Shown: positions 1-9,287, counted from the first letter of the stretch. The stretch: DNA of 64,000 nt from Shewanella sp. MBTL60-112-B2 (GCF_019655055.1 NZ_BPFA01000015.1:41022-105021), one strand, 5' to 3'. Notes: generated by a model not told the origin, from the letters alone. A program made the numbers and translations.

Positions 1-832
1 GTGAACGACTGGTGGTGGTATGTCGTCCCTTACTATCGTCTTGGCGAATGGCCGAAGTTAACTGGCTGCTATCACCTAATAGTGCGTTAACAAGAGTGGA
101 CTTACCCACACCAGAAGAGCCGATAAAAGCCACGGTTTTACCGTCAACGCAATAACTCGATAGTGCTTGAGTACTTTGCTCATCAAGACCGTTAACGGTT
201 TCGATTAATAGGCTCGAATCTAATTCTCTTAATGCCTCTATGTAGGGGGGAAGATCATCACATAAATCGACTTTTGTTAGCACGATAACTGGAGTCACTT
301 TCGCTTCGTGAACCAGTGCCAAGTAGCGCTCGATGCGGTTAATATTAAAGTCATCATTAAGTGATGAAACGATAAATACCCAGTCAAGGTTCGCTGCGAT
401 AAGTTGCTGCTCAACCTTAGCGCCTGCTGCCTTTCGACTAAACAATGCGCTGCGCTCTAGCAGCGACACAAAGTGCTGTTGGTCATCTAATAATAACCAA
501 TCACCCACAGTCATCTCTGGCATGTTTAGATGGATAGCCAGTGTCGACTCTCCGTCTTTAGTGAGTAATTGATACTGGCTACGGTGATGAGCACTAATCC
601 TTGCTACAGTCACGTACTCTTGAGTTTTAGTTTGCAGCTGTTGCTGAAAAAATCCATTCCAACCAAGTTGTTTTAAGCTGTATATAGAAGCACTGTCTAG
701 CGGCGTAGGCACGCTTGGATCGTTTTCTACACTCGTAGCCGTCGATGTACCAGCTGAAGTTGTGTTTACTGAAGATGTTGTACGTGAAAATGTACTGGAT
801 TTTAGGTGGTTAAAACGGTTTGATTTTGTCAT
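1..832 (-). CDS. RsgA-type ribosome small-subunit GTPase (3' end cut off by window)
   Basis: Circularly permuted GTPase that in the RsgA/YjeQ family acts late in 30S subunit maturation. About 277 codons are visible from ATG at 832; the C-terminal zinc-binding part lies outside the window. Seen: an N-terminal Ser/Thr-rich stretch, then LGWNGFFQQQL, an OB-fold-like region, the G4-like LTKVDL, the P-loop GSSGVGKST and, at the window edge, GRHTTTSRS, the family switch region. The LGWxxFFQQQL opening suggests the second RsgA-like paralogue found in some Vibrio and Shewanella rather than the housekeeping copy; that subtype call is from memory. The family call is secure. Confidence 0.88.
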   Translation of the reverse strand, partial: MTKSNRFNHLKSSTFSRTTSSVNTTSAGTSTATSVENDPSVPTPLDSASIYSLKQLGWNGFFQQQLQTKTQEYVTVARISAHHRSQYQLLTKDGESTLAIHLNMPEMTVGDWLLLDDQQHFVSLLERSALFSRKAAGAKVEQQLIAANLDWVFIVSSLNDDFNINRIERYLALVHEAKVTPVIVLTKVDLCDDLPPYIEALRELDSSLLIETVNGLDEQSTQALSSYCVDGKTVAFIGSSGVGKSTLVNALLGDSSQLTSAIRQDDSKGRHTTTSRS

Positions 833-1310
833 ATAAACCCCAGCGCAAAGCGCCTGAATAATGATTCTGGGGGGACTTGATTCGATAAGACCCCGGTACT
901 TAGAAAAGAGTTACCGGGCAAAGCGCTTTAAAGTGTCAGCAGAATAGGTAAGCATGATAAATATCATACCAACTCGCTGATCTGACTCGCATGATAAACA
1001 TGCATAATACTGACTCTTGTTTTAAGCAAGAGAAGGTACTTAAAGTGCTGTAGTTGCCCAGTTAGGGTTTACTACAATCATCAAATTCTCCATACTATAA
1101 AGCTGTCGTTAATAGGGCGTTTGTAGTGTGAAATACAACAATAAAAACTTTAAATGTAATTTAGCAACTCCTTAGTTAGAAGGCTAGGTTTGGTTAATTA
1201 ATGTTGATGAAGTTGTGGTGGCTCTCACATTTAACTAGGGGAGAAAGACCGCTAGCGAACGGCAGTTGTCTTCAGCTTTCCTTACTTAAGCTACCTGCTT
1301 CTGTTTGGCT
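833..1310. other. Intergenic region with a possible leader mini-ORF
   Basis: 478 bases without a normal gene. On the minus strand a 13-codon ORF (1040-1081, MIVVNPNWATTAL) follows GGAG with 6-nt spacing. Between it and the GTPase start is a CCCGGTA/TACCGGG hairpin (about 893-919) without a T-run. This could be a leader upstream of the GTPase gene, but nothing here proves translation. Confidence 0.3.
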
Positions 1311-1946
1311 TTATAGCTGCAGTTGAGAGCGAAAATAGTCAATTAGTGTTAGGTAGCAACTGCAAACCATATCGGCTTGGTCGGCGTAGTCTGGTATTAG
1401 ACTTGGCGTATAAAGGATACTTCTTGTTCCGGCGTTTTTGGCGGTTTGAACATCAAACAAATAATCACCGACAAATAAAATATTTGCGGGTTTGATTTGC
1501 CACTTTGCACAGATCAATTCAACACCTTCTGGGTGTGGTTTAGCTTTAGCGTCAAAGCGGGTGAGTAATATCTGTATATCTGAGCCTATTTCTAACCCTA
1601 AGTTACTTAAGGTGATATTAGCGGCCTCGGGTAAATTACGAGTCAGTATGGCTTGGGGGATTTGCATCTGCTTTAAAAAGGCTATTAGCTGCTGAGCCCC
1701 GTCGATCCATGTTGCACTGTGTGAGCTTTCAAGTTCATAACGCTTTATGACCGCTTGAGTTTTAAGCGCACACTCAGGTTCAGTAAGTGAATTAACGTAA
1801 CCTAGGATATCTATGGATGACTCAATGCCAAGCTCCGCTCTTAAGCTTGCAAAATCTGGGTTCGAATCCGCTAGAGTGCCATCTAAATCAAAGATAACGC
1901 CGTGGATCTGACTAAAATTGAAATGTCGGTTTACCGTTATGCTCAA
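1311..1946 (-). CDS. HAD-superfamily hydrolase (phosphoglycolate-phosphatase-like)
   Basis: 211-aa cytoplasmic phosphatase-like protein. All four HAD motifs are visible: DLDGTLADS near residue 20 (nucleophile and acid/base Asp), LTRN near 101, a Lys in KAKPHP near 135, and GDYLFD near 160. A helical cap sits between motifs I and II, as in class I phosphoglycolate phosphatase relatives. The start is TTG with AAGG 8 nt upstream. It is followed on the same strand by nothing obvious, and the CIA30 gene ends 36 bp upstream, so the two could share a transcript. Substrate cannot be deduced; small phosphosugars or phosphoglycolate are typical of the family. Confidence 0.85.
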   Translation of the reverse strand: MSITVNRHFNFSQIHGVIFDLDGTLADSNPDFASLRAELGIESSIDILGYVNSLTEPECALKTQAVIKRYELESSHSATWIDGAQQLIAFLKQMQIPQAILTRNLPEAANITLSNLGLEIGSDIQILLTRFDAKAKPHPEGVELICAKWQIKPANILFVGDYLFDVQTAKNAGTRSILYTPSLIPDYADQADMVCSCYLTLIDYFRSQLQL

Positions 1947-1981
1947 TTGGAGGGCCTTTAATTATTGATGATTTTTTGATG

Positions 1982-2659
1982 TTACTGCTCAGATGCATTA
2001 GCGATAAAATCTATATTTTTAAACGTTAGCTCAAATGCACCCGACTGCTTATCGGCAAGTAGAAAACCAATTTGCTTAATTTGGCTAAAGTTTAGCGCTG
2101 GAGCGTCAACCTCGCGGCCTCGGTATACCGGCGTAAAATCTTTAGCTTTAAACACTAATTGTAACCATTGGTTATTCTCAGTATTGAAAGGCTTTGAATA
2201 AGCATAAGAGTCCCATTGCTCGTCTGTTCGTATTCTTAACTGGTACTGCCTGCCGTCCCCTTTAACGGCAATACGTATTAAATTATGAGTAGCAGGGACT
2301 GCTTGAGTCATTGGAGTTCTGGTTGATGCAAAGCCTCCATTTCGCTCTAATGACAGTTCGCCAGAAAAAGTTGCGCTGGTGGCATTGGCCGTTACGGTGC
2401 TTTGCGAGATCCCGCCCATCACAGTGTCGTTTACTGTCCGCCAAATTGTAGGTGCTGTTACATCGAAGCTGATTGCTTGTTCTGCTGCGTTAGCTTGATA
2501 ACTTGTGGTCATAGTTAAGCCTAAAGTTAAGCCCATAGTTAGGATCACGATTAAAGTATGCGGTCTCGCGGCCAAGAACAGTCTCAGTACCTGATTGTTG
2601 CTTGTTTTTCGTAAACCTTCAGTAGCATTGAATCTAAATTTTCTGATTGTTTTTAGCAT
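1982..2659 (-). CDS. CIA30-domain protein, probably exported
   Basis: 225 aa. After a basic N-terminus and a hydrophobic segment (about residues 36-58, ending near ANAAEQ, consistent with a signal peptide) comes a CIA30-type beta-sandwich: WRTVNDTVMGGISQS, FSGELSLERNGGFAS, and a C-terminal FKNIDF. The family is named after mitochondrial complex I intermediate-associated protein 30; bacterial members are galactose-binding-like folds of unclear role, so no enzyme activity is claimed. The start ATG at 2659 has a weak ribosome site; the unusually long N-terminus before the hydrophobic segment suggests the true start may be internal. Confidence 0.75.
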   Translation of the reverse strand: MLKTIRKFRFNATEGLRKTSNNQVLRLFLAARPHTLIVILTMGLTLGLTMTTSYQANAAEQAISFDVTAPTIWRTVNDTVMGGISQSTVTANATSATFSGELSLERNGGFASTRTPMTQAVPATHNLIRIAVKGDGRQYQLRIRTDEQWDSYAYSKPFNTENNQWLQLVFKAKDFTPVYRGREVDAPALNFSQIKQIGFLLADKQSGAFELTFKNIDFIANASEQ

Positions 2660-2816
2660 TGCTTATTAATCATTGTAATCACTTTCTTTTGATTACGTAG
2701 TTATGACTAGAAAAGTTTACTGAAGTGATTCATTCAATCTCAGTAAGCCGTTTGCAGATAAGCGATAGCAAGCAAAATGGAATCAATACTTTGGATTTTG
2801 GTTACTATTTTTTCGC

Positions 2817-2853
2817 ATAAAAAGCTGCGCTCCAGTGGAGAATGAACCGCAGC
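2817..2853 (-). terminator. Rho-independent terminator of the lipoprotein/LruC genes
   Basis: On the minus strand GCTGCG pairs with CGCAGC around an 18-nt loop and is followed by TTTTT. It lies 38 bp after the lipoprotein stop codon. Confidence 0.7.
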
Positions 2854-2890
2854 AAAACTTTAAATTAAGCTATCGCGAGTAACTTCAAGA

Positions 2891-3418
2891 TTAATTCATA
2901 GTGAGTACTTGTGACTCCACATCTTGCAAATAACTCCACTCTATAAATTGTGGTGCTTGCCCTTCATAAAACCAAATAACCGCAATCAATTGACTCTCAT
3001 GATTGGCAACTTTGACTTCTTTACTCAGTTTGCCTTGAGTTAATGGTCCCCTAAATAGGCAAGAGTTGAAGTTGACTGAATAGCCATCACCTTGGGCTTG
3101 GTAGTCATCACACAGTGAAAAGTAGCCTCTTTCAGTACTGACTCGGTCGACATCTATCGTTAAAAGATAGGCTGACTCCAGCTTGTTATCTGCATCGACT
3201 ACAAGATCGTCCAATGATGTTGGATCTGGCGCGGGATCATCGGTTGTTGTAGTTGTAGTTGTCGTATCAGTCGATGTCGTCGTTTCTGTAGGCGTTTGTA
3301 TCGGAGCCGGAGTATCGGCTGCATCATCGCCACCGCCACCACATGCGCTAATGAATACCGCAATGATAGATAACAGAACAAAGTGGCTGCTCATAAACTT
3401 CTCATTTTTATTCTTCAT
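2891..3418 (-). CDS. Putative lipoprotein with Thr-rich linker, unknown function
   Basis: 175 aa from the ATG at 3418, chosen because GGAG lies 6 nt before it; an alternative ATG at 3430 overlaps the upstream stop as TAATG, so the two genes are probably translationally coupled. Seen: a hydrophobic signal with lipobox FISAC followed by GGGG, then an acidic, Thr-rich low-complexity linker (about 40-65), then a roughly 100-residue domain with two Cys (SLCDDY, FNSCLF). The lipidation signal argues for an envelope location. I do not recognise the C-terminal domain. Its gene directly follows the LruC-domain gene and is closed by a terminator, so the two products probably work together. Confidence 0.7.
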   Translation of the reverse strand: MKNKNEKFMSSHFVLLSIIAVFISACGGGGDDAADTPAPIQTPTETTTSTDTTTTTTTTDDPAPDPTSLDDLVVDADNKLESAYLLTIDVDRVSTERGYFSLCDDYQAQGDGYSVNFNSCLFRGPLTQGKLSKEVKVANHESQLIAVIWFYEGQAPQFIEWSYLQDVESQVLTMN

Positions 3419-3429
3419 AACGCTCTCCA

Positions 3430-5586
3430 TTAGTTGTTAAAAATTAGCGAGTCATTGGCATTTTCATACCAAGTCGGGTTGGTGTTACCTGTGCTATCGG
3501 CGGCAAAGTCTACGAACTCTGTGTAGGCATCATCTAAGCGCTGATTCTCTTTTGGGTGTTTCCAAGTGACGGGGATCTCGATGGCCCAAGCCATACCATT
3601 TTCATCCTGAAAGTACTGCCCAGCACTTGGGTTGGATGAATCGTCTCGGGCACCAAAATAATTAGTTGAGAACTTATCGGTTGGAGTCTGGTTCTTTAGA
3701 TGGATCTCTAACTGACGGCCGGGAAGAGCACCGACCACATTTTTTGCGGCTAAGCCGTGATCAGTATTTGGGGTAGCAAAAATAAATGGGTCATAAGGAA
3801 ATGCAGGGACTAGGTTTTCATCCACAAGGCTCTCAAAGGGGATCTCAAATGACCAAGTGGTTCTATAGGCTGCATCACAACCTGTTTCGGTTCTCAGGTA
3901 CTGACAGCCTTGCTCGAGGGTAACGTACTGTTTTAAGTCTTCAGTGAAAACAAAGACCGCGTTAGATTGTCCTGTTTCGAGAGGGGAGTCTGTTTGAGCT
4001 ACACCATCAATTGACCAGCTGATAACAGACTCTTTGATGTTGCTACGGCTGACGCCGGGTAAATGTATGGCAAAGCCATTGTGATAGGCTGCCCCCATAG
4101 CGGCTAACTGTGCTTCGAAGCCGATGCGTCTAACCTGATCATTTTTAACATATTCGATGAGACGTAACTGAATAACCACATCATTCATATCAAAGTCACC
4201 TTGATCAGGGTAAAGATCTTCGTAGGCGAGGGTGGTATAAGTGGAAGACGAGGGGTAGTAATTAATGGTCACGCCGGTTTCCGTTAGGGTTACGGCATAA
4301 TCTTCAACCTCGCCATCACCGACACCACCCGTTGGATTTATCACTTGTTGAGTGCTTAGGCGAAAGCGTGCCCAAGTTGAGCCTGCTCTAGCCCAGCTCG
4401 GCACATCGATACTAATGCTATTTTGGCCGTCAGTGAGGCTTTCTCCACTGATAGCTTGCTCATCAGCACTAAAGCTGCCGTCTCTATCCCAGTCAAACCA
4501 GGCATTTAGGTAACCCTCGCCTCCTTTAGCTGTGACCAATAAAATTGCGCTTTCCCCTAGTTCAAACCCCGTCGGCATCGATACCCCATCTTCATCATTG
4601 GAGTTGTCGCTACTGTCATCACTCAATGGTGATGGATAACCGTTGGACTCATTATCAACGCTGGCACCTAGATATAAGTCATCACTCATTGTGTGCCTTG
4701 CGCCGTTAGAGGCCAAGAGGGTGCCGTAGCTGTCAGGGGCGTCACCGAAGTCGACATCATCGCCGAGTACGACTTCGGCTAGAGCGCAGCGAGCGCCATC
4801 ATTACTCGAAGAGGCCGGGCCGTAGGCGAATAAAACAGGGCTAGGTGAGAGGGCATTAACATTCAGTTTGTAAATGTAGCCATTGCTGTTATTGCTGACA
4901 TAGAGATTACCATCGGGGTCGAAGAACTGTGCACCGAAGGTAAAGCTTCCGGCGTCAGAGGTAATCACAGTACCTAAATCTGTCGCTTCGCCTGTGGCGG
5001 GGTCAATTCTTAGCAGCTTTCCAGAGGCACCATTACTGATACTGTATAGGTAACCATCGGTGGGATGAAAGGCAAAGTCGGTGATATTGTAGCTGGCAAA
5101 GTTGGTACTACCGGGCACCAGTGTCATGCTGTAACTGTCGGGATTATCCAGTGGAATTTTAAATAGCCCCTTACCTTTTCTATAGCCATACCAAACATTG
5201 TCATTGATGGCGATATCACCCACAAAGAAGTTACCAGCCGCGGCAGAGGCTGCATCCTTGGTGACGCTCAGTGCTGTTATCTGATAGTCATTACCTGTGC
5301 GCCCGAGTGAACCACTGGCGTAATCCCAACCATAGAGGTAGTTATCATGGTAATTAAATCCTACGCCGTTGTAGCCATTACCGGTCCCCATATCATCAGA
5401 TAAAACCACATAGCTACCTGTTGCTAAGTTAACGCCATAACTTTTAGGAGTATTAGATTGCTTCTGGATAACAAAGGCTTCTGTAGGGCATGCACTAAAG
5501 GGGTCTGATGCACTGACGTTGGCACAAATCAGTACGCTGAGGAGTAATGGGGAACAGGTTAATGAAATTGGCTTGGCTATTTTCAT
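3430..5586 (-). CDS. Secreted LruC-domain protein with GEVED and propeller-like regions
   Basis: 718 aa with a signal peptide ending near NVSASD. Residues about 35-270 form a repeat-rich, propeller-like region of the DUF6923 type (YGVNLATG, GVGFNYHDNYLYG, PTDGYLYSI). A GEVED-type segment follows (GDAPDSYGTL, then GEVEDYAVTL near 430). The C-terminal 270 residues match the LruC domain, with the Asp-rich DQGDFDMNDVV, likely metal-binding, and YHNGFAIHLPGVS. LruC proteins are exported surface or matrix-type proteins; the function of this one is unknown. The next gene codes for a small lipoprotein that starts at this stop codon. Domain assignment is from motif recognition. Confidence 0.8.
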   Translation of the reverse strand: MKIAKPISLTCSPLLLSVLICANVSASDPFSACPTEAFVIQKQSNTPKSYGVNLATGSYVVLSDDMGTGNGYNGVGFNYHDNYLYGWDYASGSLGRTGNDYQITALSVTKDAASAAAGNFFVGDIAINDNVWYGYRKGKGLFKIPLDNPDSYSMTLVPGSTNFASYNITDFAFHPTDGYLYSISNGASGKLLRIDPATGEATDLGTVITSDAGSFTFGAQFFDPDGNLYVSNNSNGYIYKLNVNALSPSPVLFAYGPASSSNDGARCALAEVVLGDDVDFGDAPDSYGTLLASNGARHTMSDDLYLGASVDNESNGYPSPLSDDSSDNSNDEDGVSMPTGFELGESAILLVTAKGGEGYLNAWFDWDRDGSFSADEQAISGESLTDGQNSISIDVPSWARAGSTWARFRLSTQQVINPTGGVGDGEVEDYAVTLTETGVTINYYPSSSTYTTLAYEDLYPDQGDFDMNDVVIQLRLIEYVKNDQVRRIGFEAQLAAMGAAYHNGFAIHLPGVSRSNIKESVISWSIDGVAQTDSPLETGQSNAVFVFTEDLKQYVTLEQGCQYLRTETGCDAAYRTTWSFEIPFESLVDENLVPAFPYDPFIFATPNTDHGLAAKNVVGALPGRQLEIHLKNQTPTDKFSTNYFGARDDSSNPSAGQYFQDENGMAWAIEIPVTWKHPKENQRLDDAYTEFVDFAADSTGNTNPTWYENANDSLIFNN

Positions 5587-5902
5587 AATGCATCTCTCGC
5601 AGTCTGGAAGTCAATATAACTAGGAAGAGCATATTCTGTGCCACTAGGTTTAACTTCATAAATTCAATGGTTTAAGTTGTTTATAGCTTTAGGAGGAATG
5701 CCGTTATTTGCATTTTGCAAATCACAAGTTTAAGCCAACATTGGTTTAATTAGAGTTCAGTTTGCTACGAGTTAACAGAGTTGGCTCTGTTAGCAGTTAG
5801 CTGTGTACACTCATTTAAGGATTCGCTTGGATTAAGTGATTAACAGTGCTAAGTTTTCTTTGTTGTAACATTCTTATAACTGTTTTGTGATGGTAGGAAT
5901 TT
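5587..5902. promoter_or_regulatory. Divergent promoter region between LruC and bshA-like genes
   Basis: 316 bases between two divergent genes. Visible are an AACAGAG/CTCTGTT hairpin (about 5776-5793) and a near-palindrome TTTGCATTTTGCAAAT at about 5709. No clear sigma-70 pair stands out. AGG precedes the bshA-like start. Confidence 0.35.
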
Positions 5903-7084
5903 ATGTCGAAGATGCGCATAGGGATAGTGTGCCACCCCAGTATTGGTGGTTCAGGGTTAGTGGCAACAGAATTGGGGCTTGGGCTGGCTAAGCTTGGCCA
6001 TGAAGTACACTTTATATCGAGCGTACGCCCTTTTAAATTAATAGAAGACTCAGACCGTTTGTTCTTTCACTCGGTAGAAGCGATCAATTATCCGCTATTT
6101 TCAGATCCGTTATACACTTTTGCATTAACGGCTAAAATCGTTGAAGTGGTAGAGCAATTTAAGCTTGATGTTGTACACGCGCACTACTCGATCCCTCACT
6201 CTCTATGTGCCTATCTAGCTGGCGAAATTACCACGCATAAATTCCCAACAGTAACGACTATTCATGGCACTGATGTCACCATAGTGGGGCAAGATAAGCC
6301 GCTTTATCCTCTTAATCGGTTCAGTATTCATAAAAGTACCAGAGTGACAACGGTATCGGATTTTCAACGAAACTACATCTATAGCCATTTCGACAAAACA
6401 AAGTCGATAGATGTGATTCATAATTTCATTGATTTAAGCGTTTTCTCACCTGATCTAGCCGATATCGAGGTTCGTCGTAAGATGGCTAAAGATGATGAGA
6501 AAATCGTCATGCATGTATCAAATTTTAGACCGTTAAAAAATAGTGATACGGTGATCCGCTCCTTTCATATGCTGCGCCGGAAGGTCAAAGCACGGCTCGT
6601 TTTGCTCGGTAGCGGCCCCGATATTGATGGTATTAAGCAGCAATGTGAAAAGTTGGGAATTTTAAAGTATGTCACCTTTATGGGAGATGTGACTCATGTT
6701 GAGCACTACCTGCCAAATGCAGATTGCATGATCCAACCTAGCTACCGTGAATCTTTTAGCATGGTGCTGCTTGAAGCTATGGCCTGTGGGGTACCGACTG
6801 TAAGCAGTAATATCGATGGGATCCCAGAGGTTGTAGACGATGGGCAAACTGGATTTATGTTTGATCCCGATGATGCAATTGCAATGGCTAAAGGCATGGA
6901 GCAGGTCTTGCTTGAGCCGGGTAGACAAAAGCAGATGGGGCATGCTGGCAGACTGCGGGCAGCTAAGCTCTTTAATCCCGAGGCGAAAATTGAGCAATAC
7001 CTAGCCTGTTACCTTGAAGCAATAAATGATTGCCAAGCCAACTCTTCATCGGCGCAGACATTACACGGAGACAGTAATGAGTAG
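5903..7084 (+). CDS. BshA-like N-acetyl-alpha-D-glucosaminyl L-malate synthase (GT4)
   Basis: 393-aa GT-B glycosyltransferase. BshA joins GlcNAc from UDP-GlcNAc to L-malate, the first step of bacillithiol synthesis in Firmicutes. From recollection, the match to Bacillus BshA runs along the whole chain: CHPSIGGSGLVATELG at the N-terminus, VVHAHYSIPHSLCAYLA, TTIHGTDVT, YNFID-like VIHNFID, HVSNFRPLKN, and the GT4 EX7E motif ESFSMVLLE with AMACGVPTV. No BshB deacetylase or BshC ligase is in the window, so bacillithiol synthesis is not shown; the enzyme may make a different glucosaminide. The gene overlaps the next by 8 bp, which implies translational coupling to the transporter. Confidence 0.82.
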   Translation: MSKMRIGIVCHPSIGGSGLVATELGLGLAKLGHEVHFISSVRPFKLIEDSDRLFFHSVEAINYPLFSDPLYTFALTAKIVEVVEQFKLDVVHAHYSIPHSLCAYLAGEITTHKFPTVTTIHGTDVTIVGQDKPLYPLNRFSIHKSTRVTTVSDFQRNYIYSHFDKTKSIDVIHNFIDLSVFSPDLADIEVRRKMAKDDEKIVMHVSNFRPLKNSDTVIRSFHMLRRKVKARLVLLGSGPDIDGIKQQCEKLGILKYVTFMGDVTHVEHYLPNADCMIQPSYRESFSMVLLEAMACGVPTVSSNIDGIPEVVDDGQTGFMFDPDDAIAMAKGMEQVLLEPGRQKQMGHAGRLRAAKLFNPEAKIEQYLACYLEAINDCQANSSSAQTLHGDSNE

Positions 7085-9287
7085 TAAAACGGAAACGATA
7101 GAGCCAGAAACTAACCCGTCAGAGCAACAAAAACCAAAGCAAAAGATGAGTATGTCGACTCTGGTTTTATTGTCGTTTGCGGTAGGGATCATTGCCGGAC
7201 TGTTTTTTGGTGAAATGTTGGCGTGGATGTCAGTCATTGGTGATGCATTTATTAAACTGCTACAGATGACCATTATTCCCTATATCATAGTGTCCTTGGT
7301 CTCGAGCCTCGGTAGTTTGACCATGGAGCAAGCTAAATCTTTGGGGGTGAAGGTTGGTAAGTTGATGCTGGTGATCTGGGCCTTTGGTCTACTGACCATG
7401 TATCTTATCAAGTACACTTTTCCTGACTGGCAGGCGGGAGAGTTTTTTAGCTTAACGGCTCTGGAAGATCCTAACTCAGTCAATCTGCTCGATATCTATA
7501 TTCCTTCTAATCCATTCTTTTCATTATCGAACAGTTATATCCCTGCGATTGTACTGTTTTGTGTTGCCACGGGTATTGCGCTGATCTCTATCGATAATAA
7601 AGACTCACTTATGAAGCCGATGCAGCTCCTTGGTGAGTCTTTTAATAAGGTGACTCAAAGCATAGTGAAATTAATGCCGATTGGTATCTTTGCTATGACT
7701 GCGGCGACAGCTGGCACCATGGACTTTGATGAGTTTCAAAAGCTCCAGGTCTATTTTGTGGCCCATGTGGTAATGACGCTTATCCTGACTTACTGGGTCT
7801 TGCCGGGTATTTTAGTGGTGATCACACCTTTCTCGTATCGAGATATCACAGGTATTGCTAAAGATGCGATGATCACTGCATTTGCTGCGGGTAATATTTT
7901 TATCGTTATTCCTATTCTAATTGAGCGCACTAAAGAGTTATTCCATAAATACAATATCGGCAGTCAACAGAGTGATGACTATGCCAATATTATTATTCCA
8001 GTGGTGTTCAGCTTTCCCAATCTTGGCAAATTACTTACCATTGTCTTTGTGCTATTTGCCGCTTGGTTCTCAGGAACTGAACTGGATTTTTTAACTTACT
8101 TACCTATGTCATTAAATGGTTTAGTTAGCCTATTTGGTAGTGTTTACTTGACCATACCTATGCTGCTTGACTCTCTTGAGCTTTCTTCCGATCTCTTTCA
8201 GTTGTATATGGTGTCGAGTCTGTTCACTAGTCGTTTTACTTCTCTACTTGCAGCTATGAATATCTTCATACTCGCTATCGGCGGTACGGCGATGCTGGTG
8301 GGGATAGCTAAAGTGAGTATGAAACGATTAGCTATGGTAAGCCTACTTACTCCCGTAGTTTTCGGTGTGAGTTTACTGGCAACGAGTTGGTTACTAAGCT
8401 CTATCGTCAATACCGAATATGAGATGGATGAAGTGGTGGCACAGATGAGTGCAGCCGAGAAAGTACCAGATCAAGTTACCGCCTATAACTGGGCTGACTT
8501 AGCCCAAGCAGACGGGCCACGCAGCATGCAGCAGATTAGAGAGAGTGGTGTGATCAGAGTGGGTTATAACCCGACTCAGGTTCCTTTCTCTTTTTATAAT
8601 GCAGAGCAACAGCTTGTGGGATTTGATGTTGAGCTAATGAAAAAGTTAGCCTTAGAATTGGAGCTTAAAATTGCATTTGTACCTTATACCTTTAGCAATG
8701 TGTTAGAAGGGATAAATCAAGGACAATTCGATATTGCAATATCGGGTTTACAGATGACAACCAAGCGCATCGAGCAGGTGGGCTTTACCACTCCAGTACT
8801 CGACCTACACTACGCATTTGTGGTGAAAGATCATCGTGTTGATGAATTTAAAACTGACAAGTTAATTCGTGATGCCGACAAGATCCGCATAGCCACAGTG
8901 GGACGTTATTCGATTATTCCTCACTTAGAGGAAAAGTTTCCCAATATTGAGTTTGTGACCATACAATCGGACCGATTATTTTTTGAAGATGATGGTAAGA
9001 CCTGGGATGGGCTTATGATTAGTCTTGAGGCGGGTAAAACCTGGACCATCTTATATCCAGAGTACGCCACACTTTATAATCGAGAAGAGATTAAATCGTT
9101 TCCAGCATCTTATGCCGTGGCTCGTGACAACGCTTCGTTACAAACGTTTTTAAATAGTTGGTTGCAACTTCAAAAGTCATCGGGTTATGTAGATAAACTC
9201 TATGGCTATTGGATTTTAGGCAAGAATGCCAAGCCACAAGAGCCTCGTTGGTCTGTGATAAAAGATGTGCTGCACTGGGTCGAATAA
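7077..9287 (+). CDS. Dicarboxylate/amino-acid:cation symporter fused to a periplasmic solute-binding domain
   Basis: 736 aa from ATG 7077 (GGAG 8 nt upstream); a longer reading from 7026 lies inside the previous gene. Residues about 25-410 form a DAACS/SDF-type transporter with many membrane segments (LLQMTIIPYIIVSLVSSL, ITAFAAGNIF, IVFSFPNLGK-like). After a last membrane helix and a short linker, residues about 490-730 are a family 3 solute-binding domain (IRESGVIRVGYNPTQVPFSF, GFDVELMKKLA, GQFDIAISGLQMTTKR), placed in the periplasm. Secondary DAACS carriers normally work without a binding protein, so this is a real architectural fusion, with no frameshift needed. Substrate unknown; a C4-dicarboxylate would suit the malate-using neighbour. 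Confidence 0.85.
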   Translation: MSSKTETIEPETNPSEQQKPKQKMSMSTLVLLSFAVGIIAGLFFGEMLAWMSVIGDAFIKLLQMTIIPYIIVSLVSSLGSLTMEQAKSLGVKVGKLMLVIWAFGLLTMYLIKYTFPDWQAGEFFSLTALEDPNSVNLLDIYIPSNPFFSLSNSYIPAIVLFCVATGIALISIDNKDSLMKPMQLLGESFNKVTQSIVKLMPIGIFAMTAATAGTMDFDEFQKLQVYFVAHVVMTLILTYWVLPGILVVITPFSYRDITGIAKDAMITAFAAGNIFIVIPILIERTKELFHKYNIGSQQSDDYANIIIPVVFSFPNLGKLLTIVFVLFAAWFSGTELDFLTYLPMSLNGLVSLFGSVYLTIPMLLDSLELSSDLFQLYMVSSLFTSRFTSLLAAMNIFILAIGGTAMLVGIAKVSMKRLAMVSLLTPVVFGVSLLATSWLLSSIVNTEYEMDEVVAQMSAAEKVPDQVTAYNWADLAQADGPRSMQQIRESGVIRVGYNPTQVPFSFYNAEQQLVGFDVELMKKLALELELKIAFVPYTFSNVLEGINQGQFDIAISGLQMTTKRIEQVGFTTPVLDLHYAFVVKDHRVDEFKTDKLIRDADKIRIATVGRYSIIPHLEEKFPNIEFVTIQSDRLFFEDDGKTWDGLMISLEAGKTWTILYPEYATLYNREEIKSFPASYAVARDNASLQTFLNSWLQLQKSSGYVDKLYGYWILGKNAKPQEPRWSVIKDVLHWVE

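Noticed and set aside
3183..3440. Val-rich + strand ORF opposite the lipoprotein
   Set aside because: It is the antisense of the Thr-rich linker codons and has no independent support.
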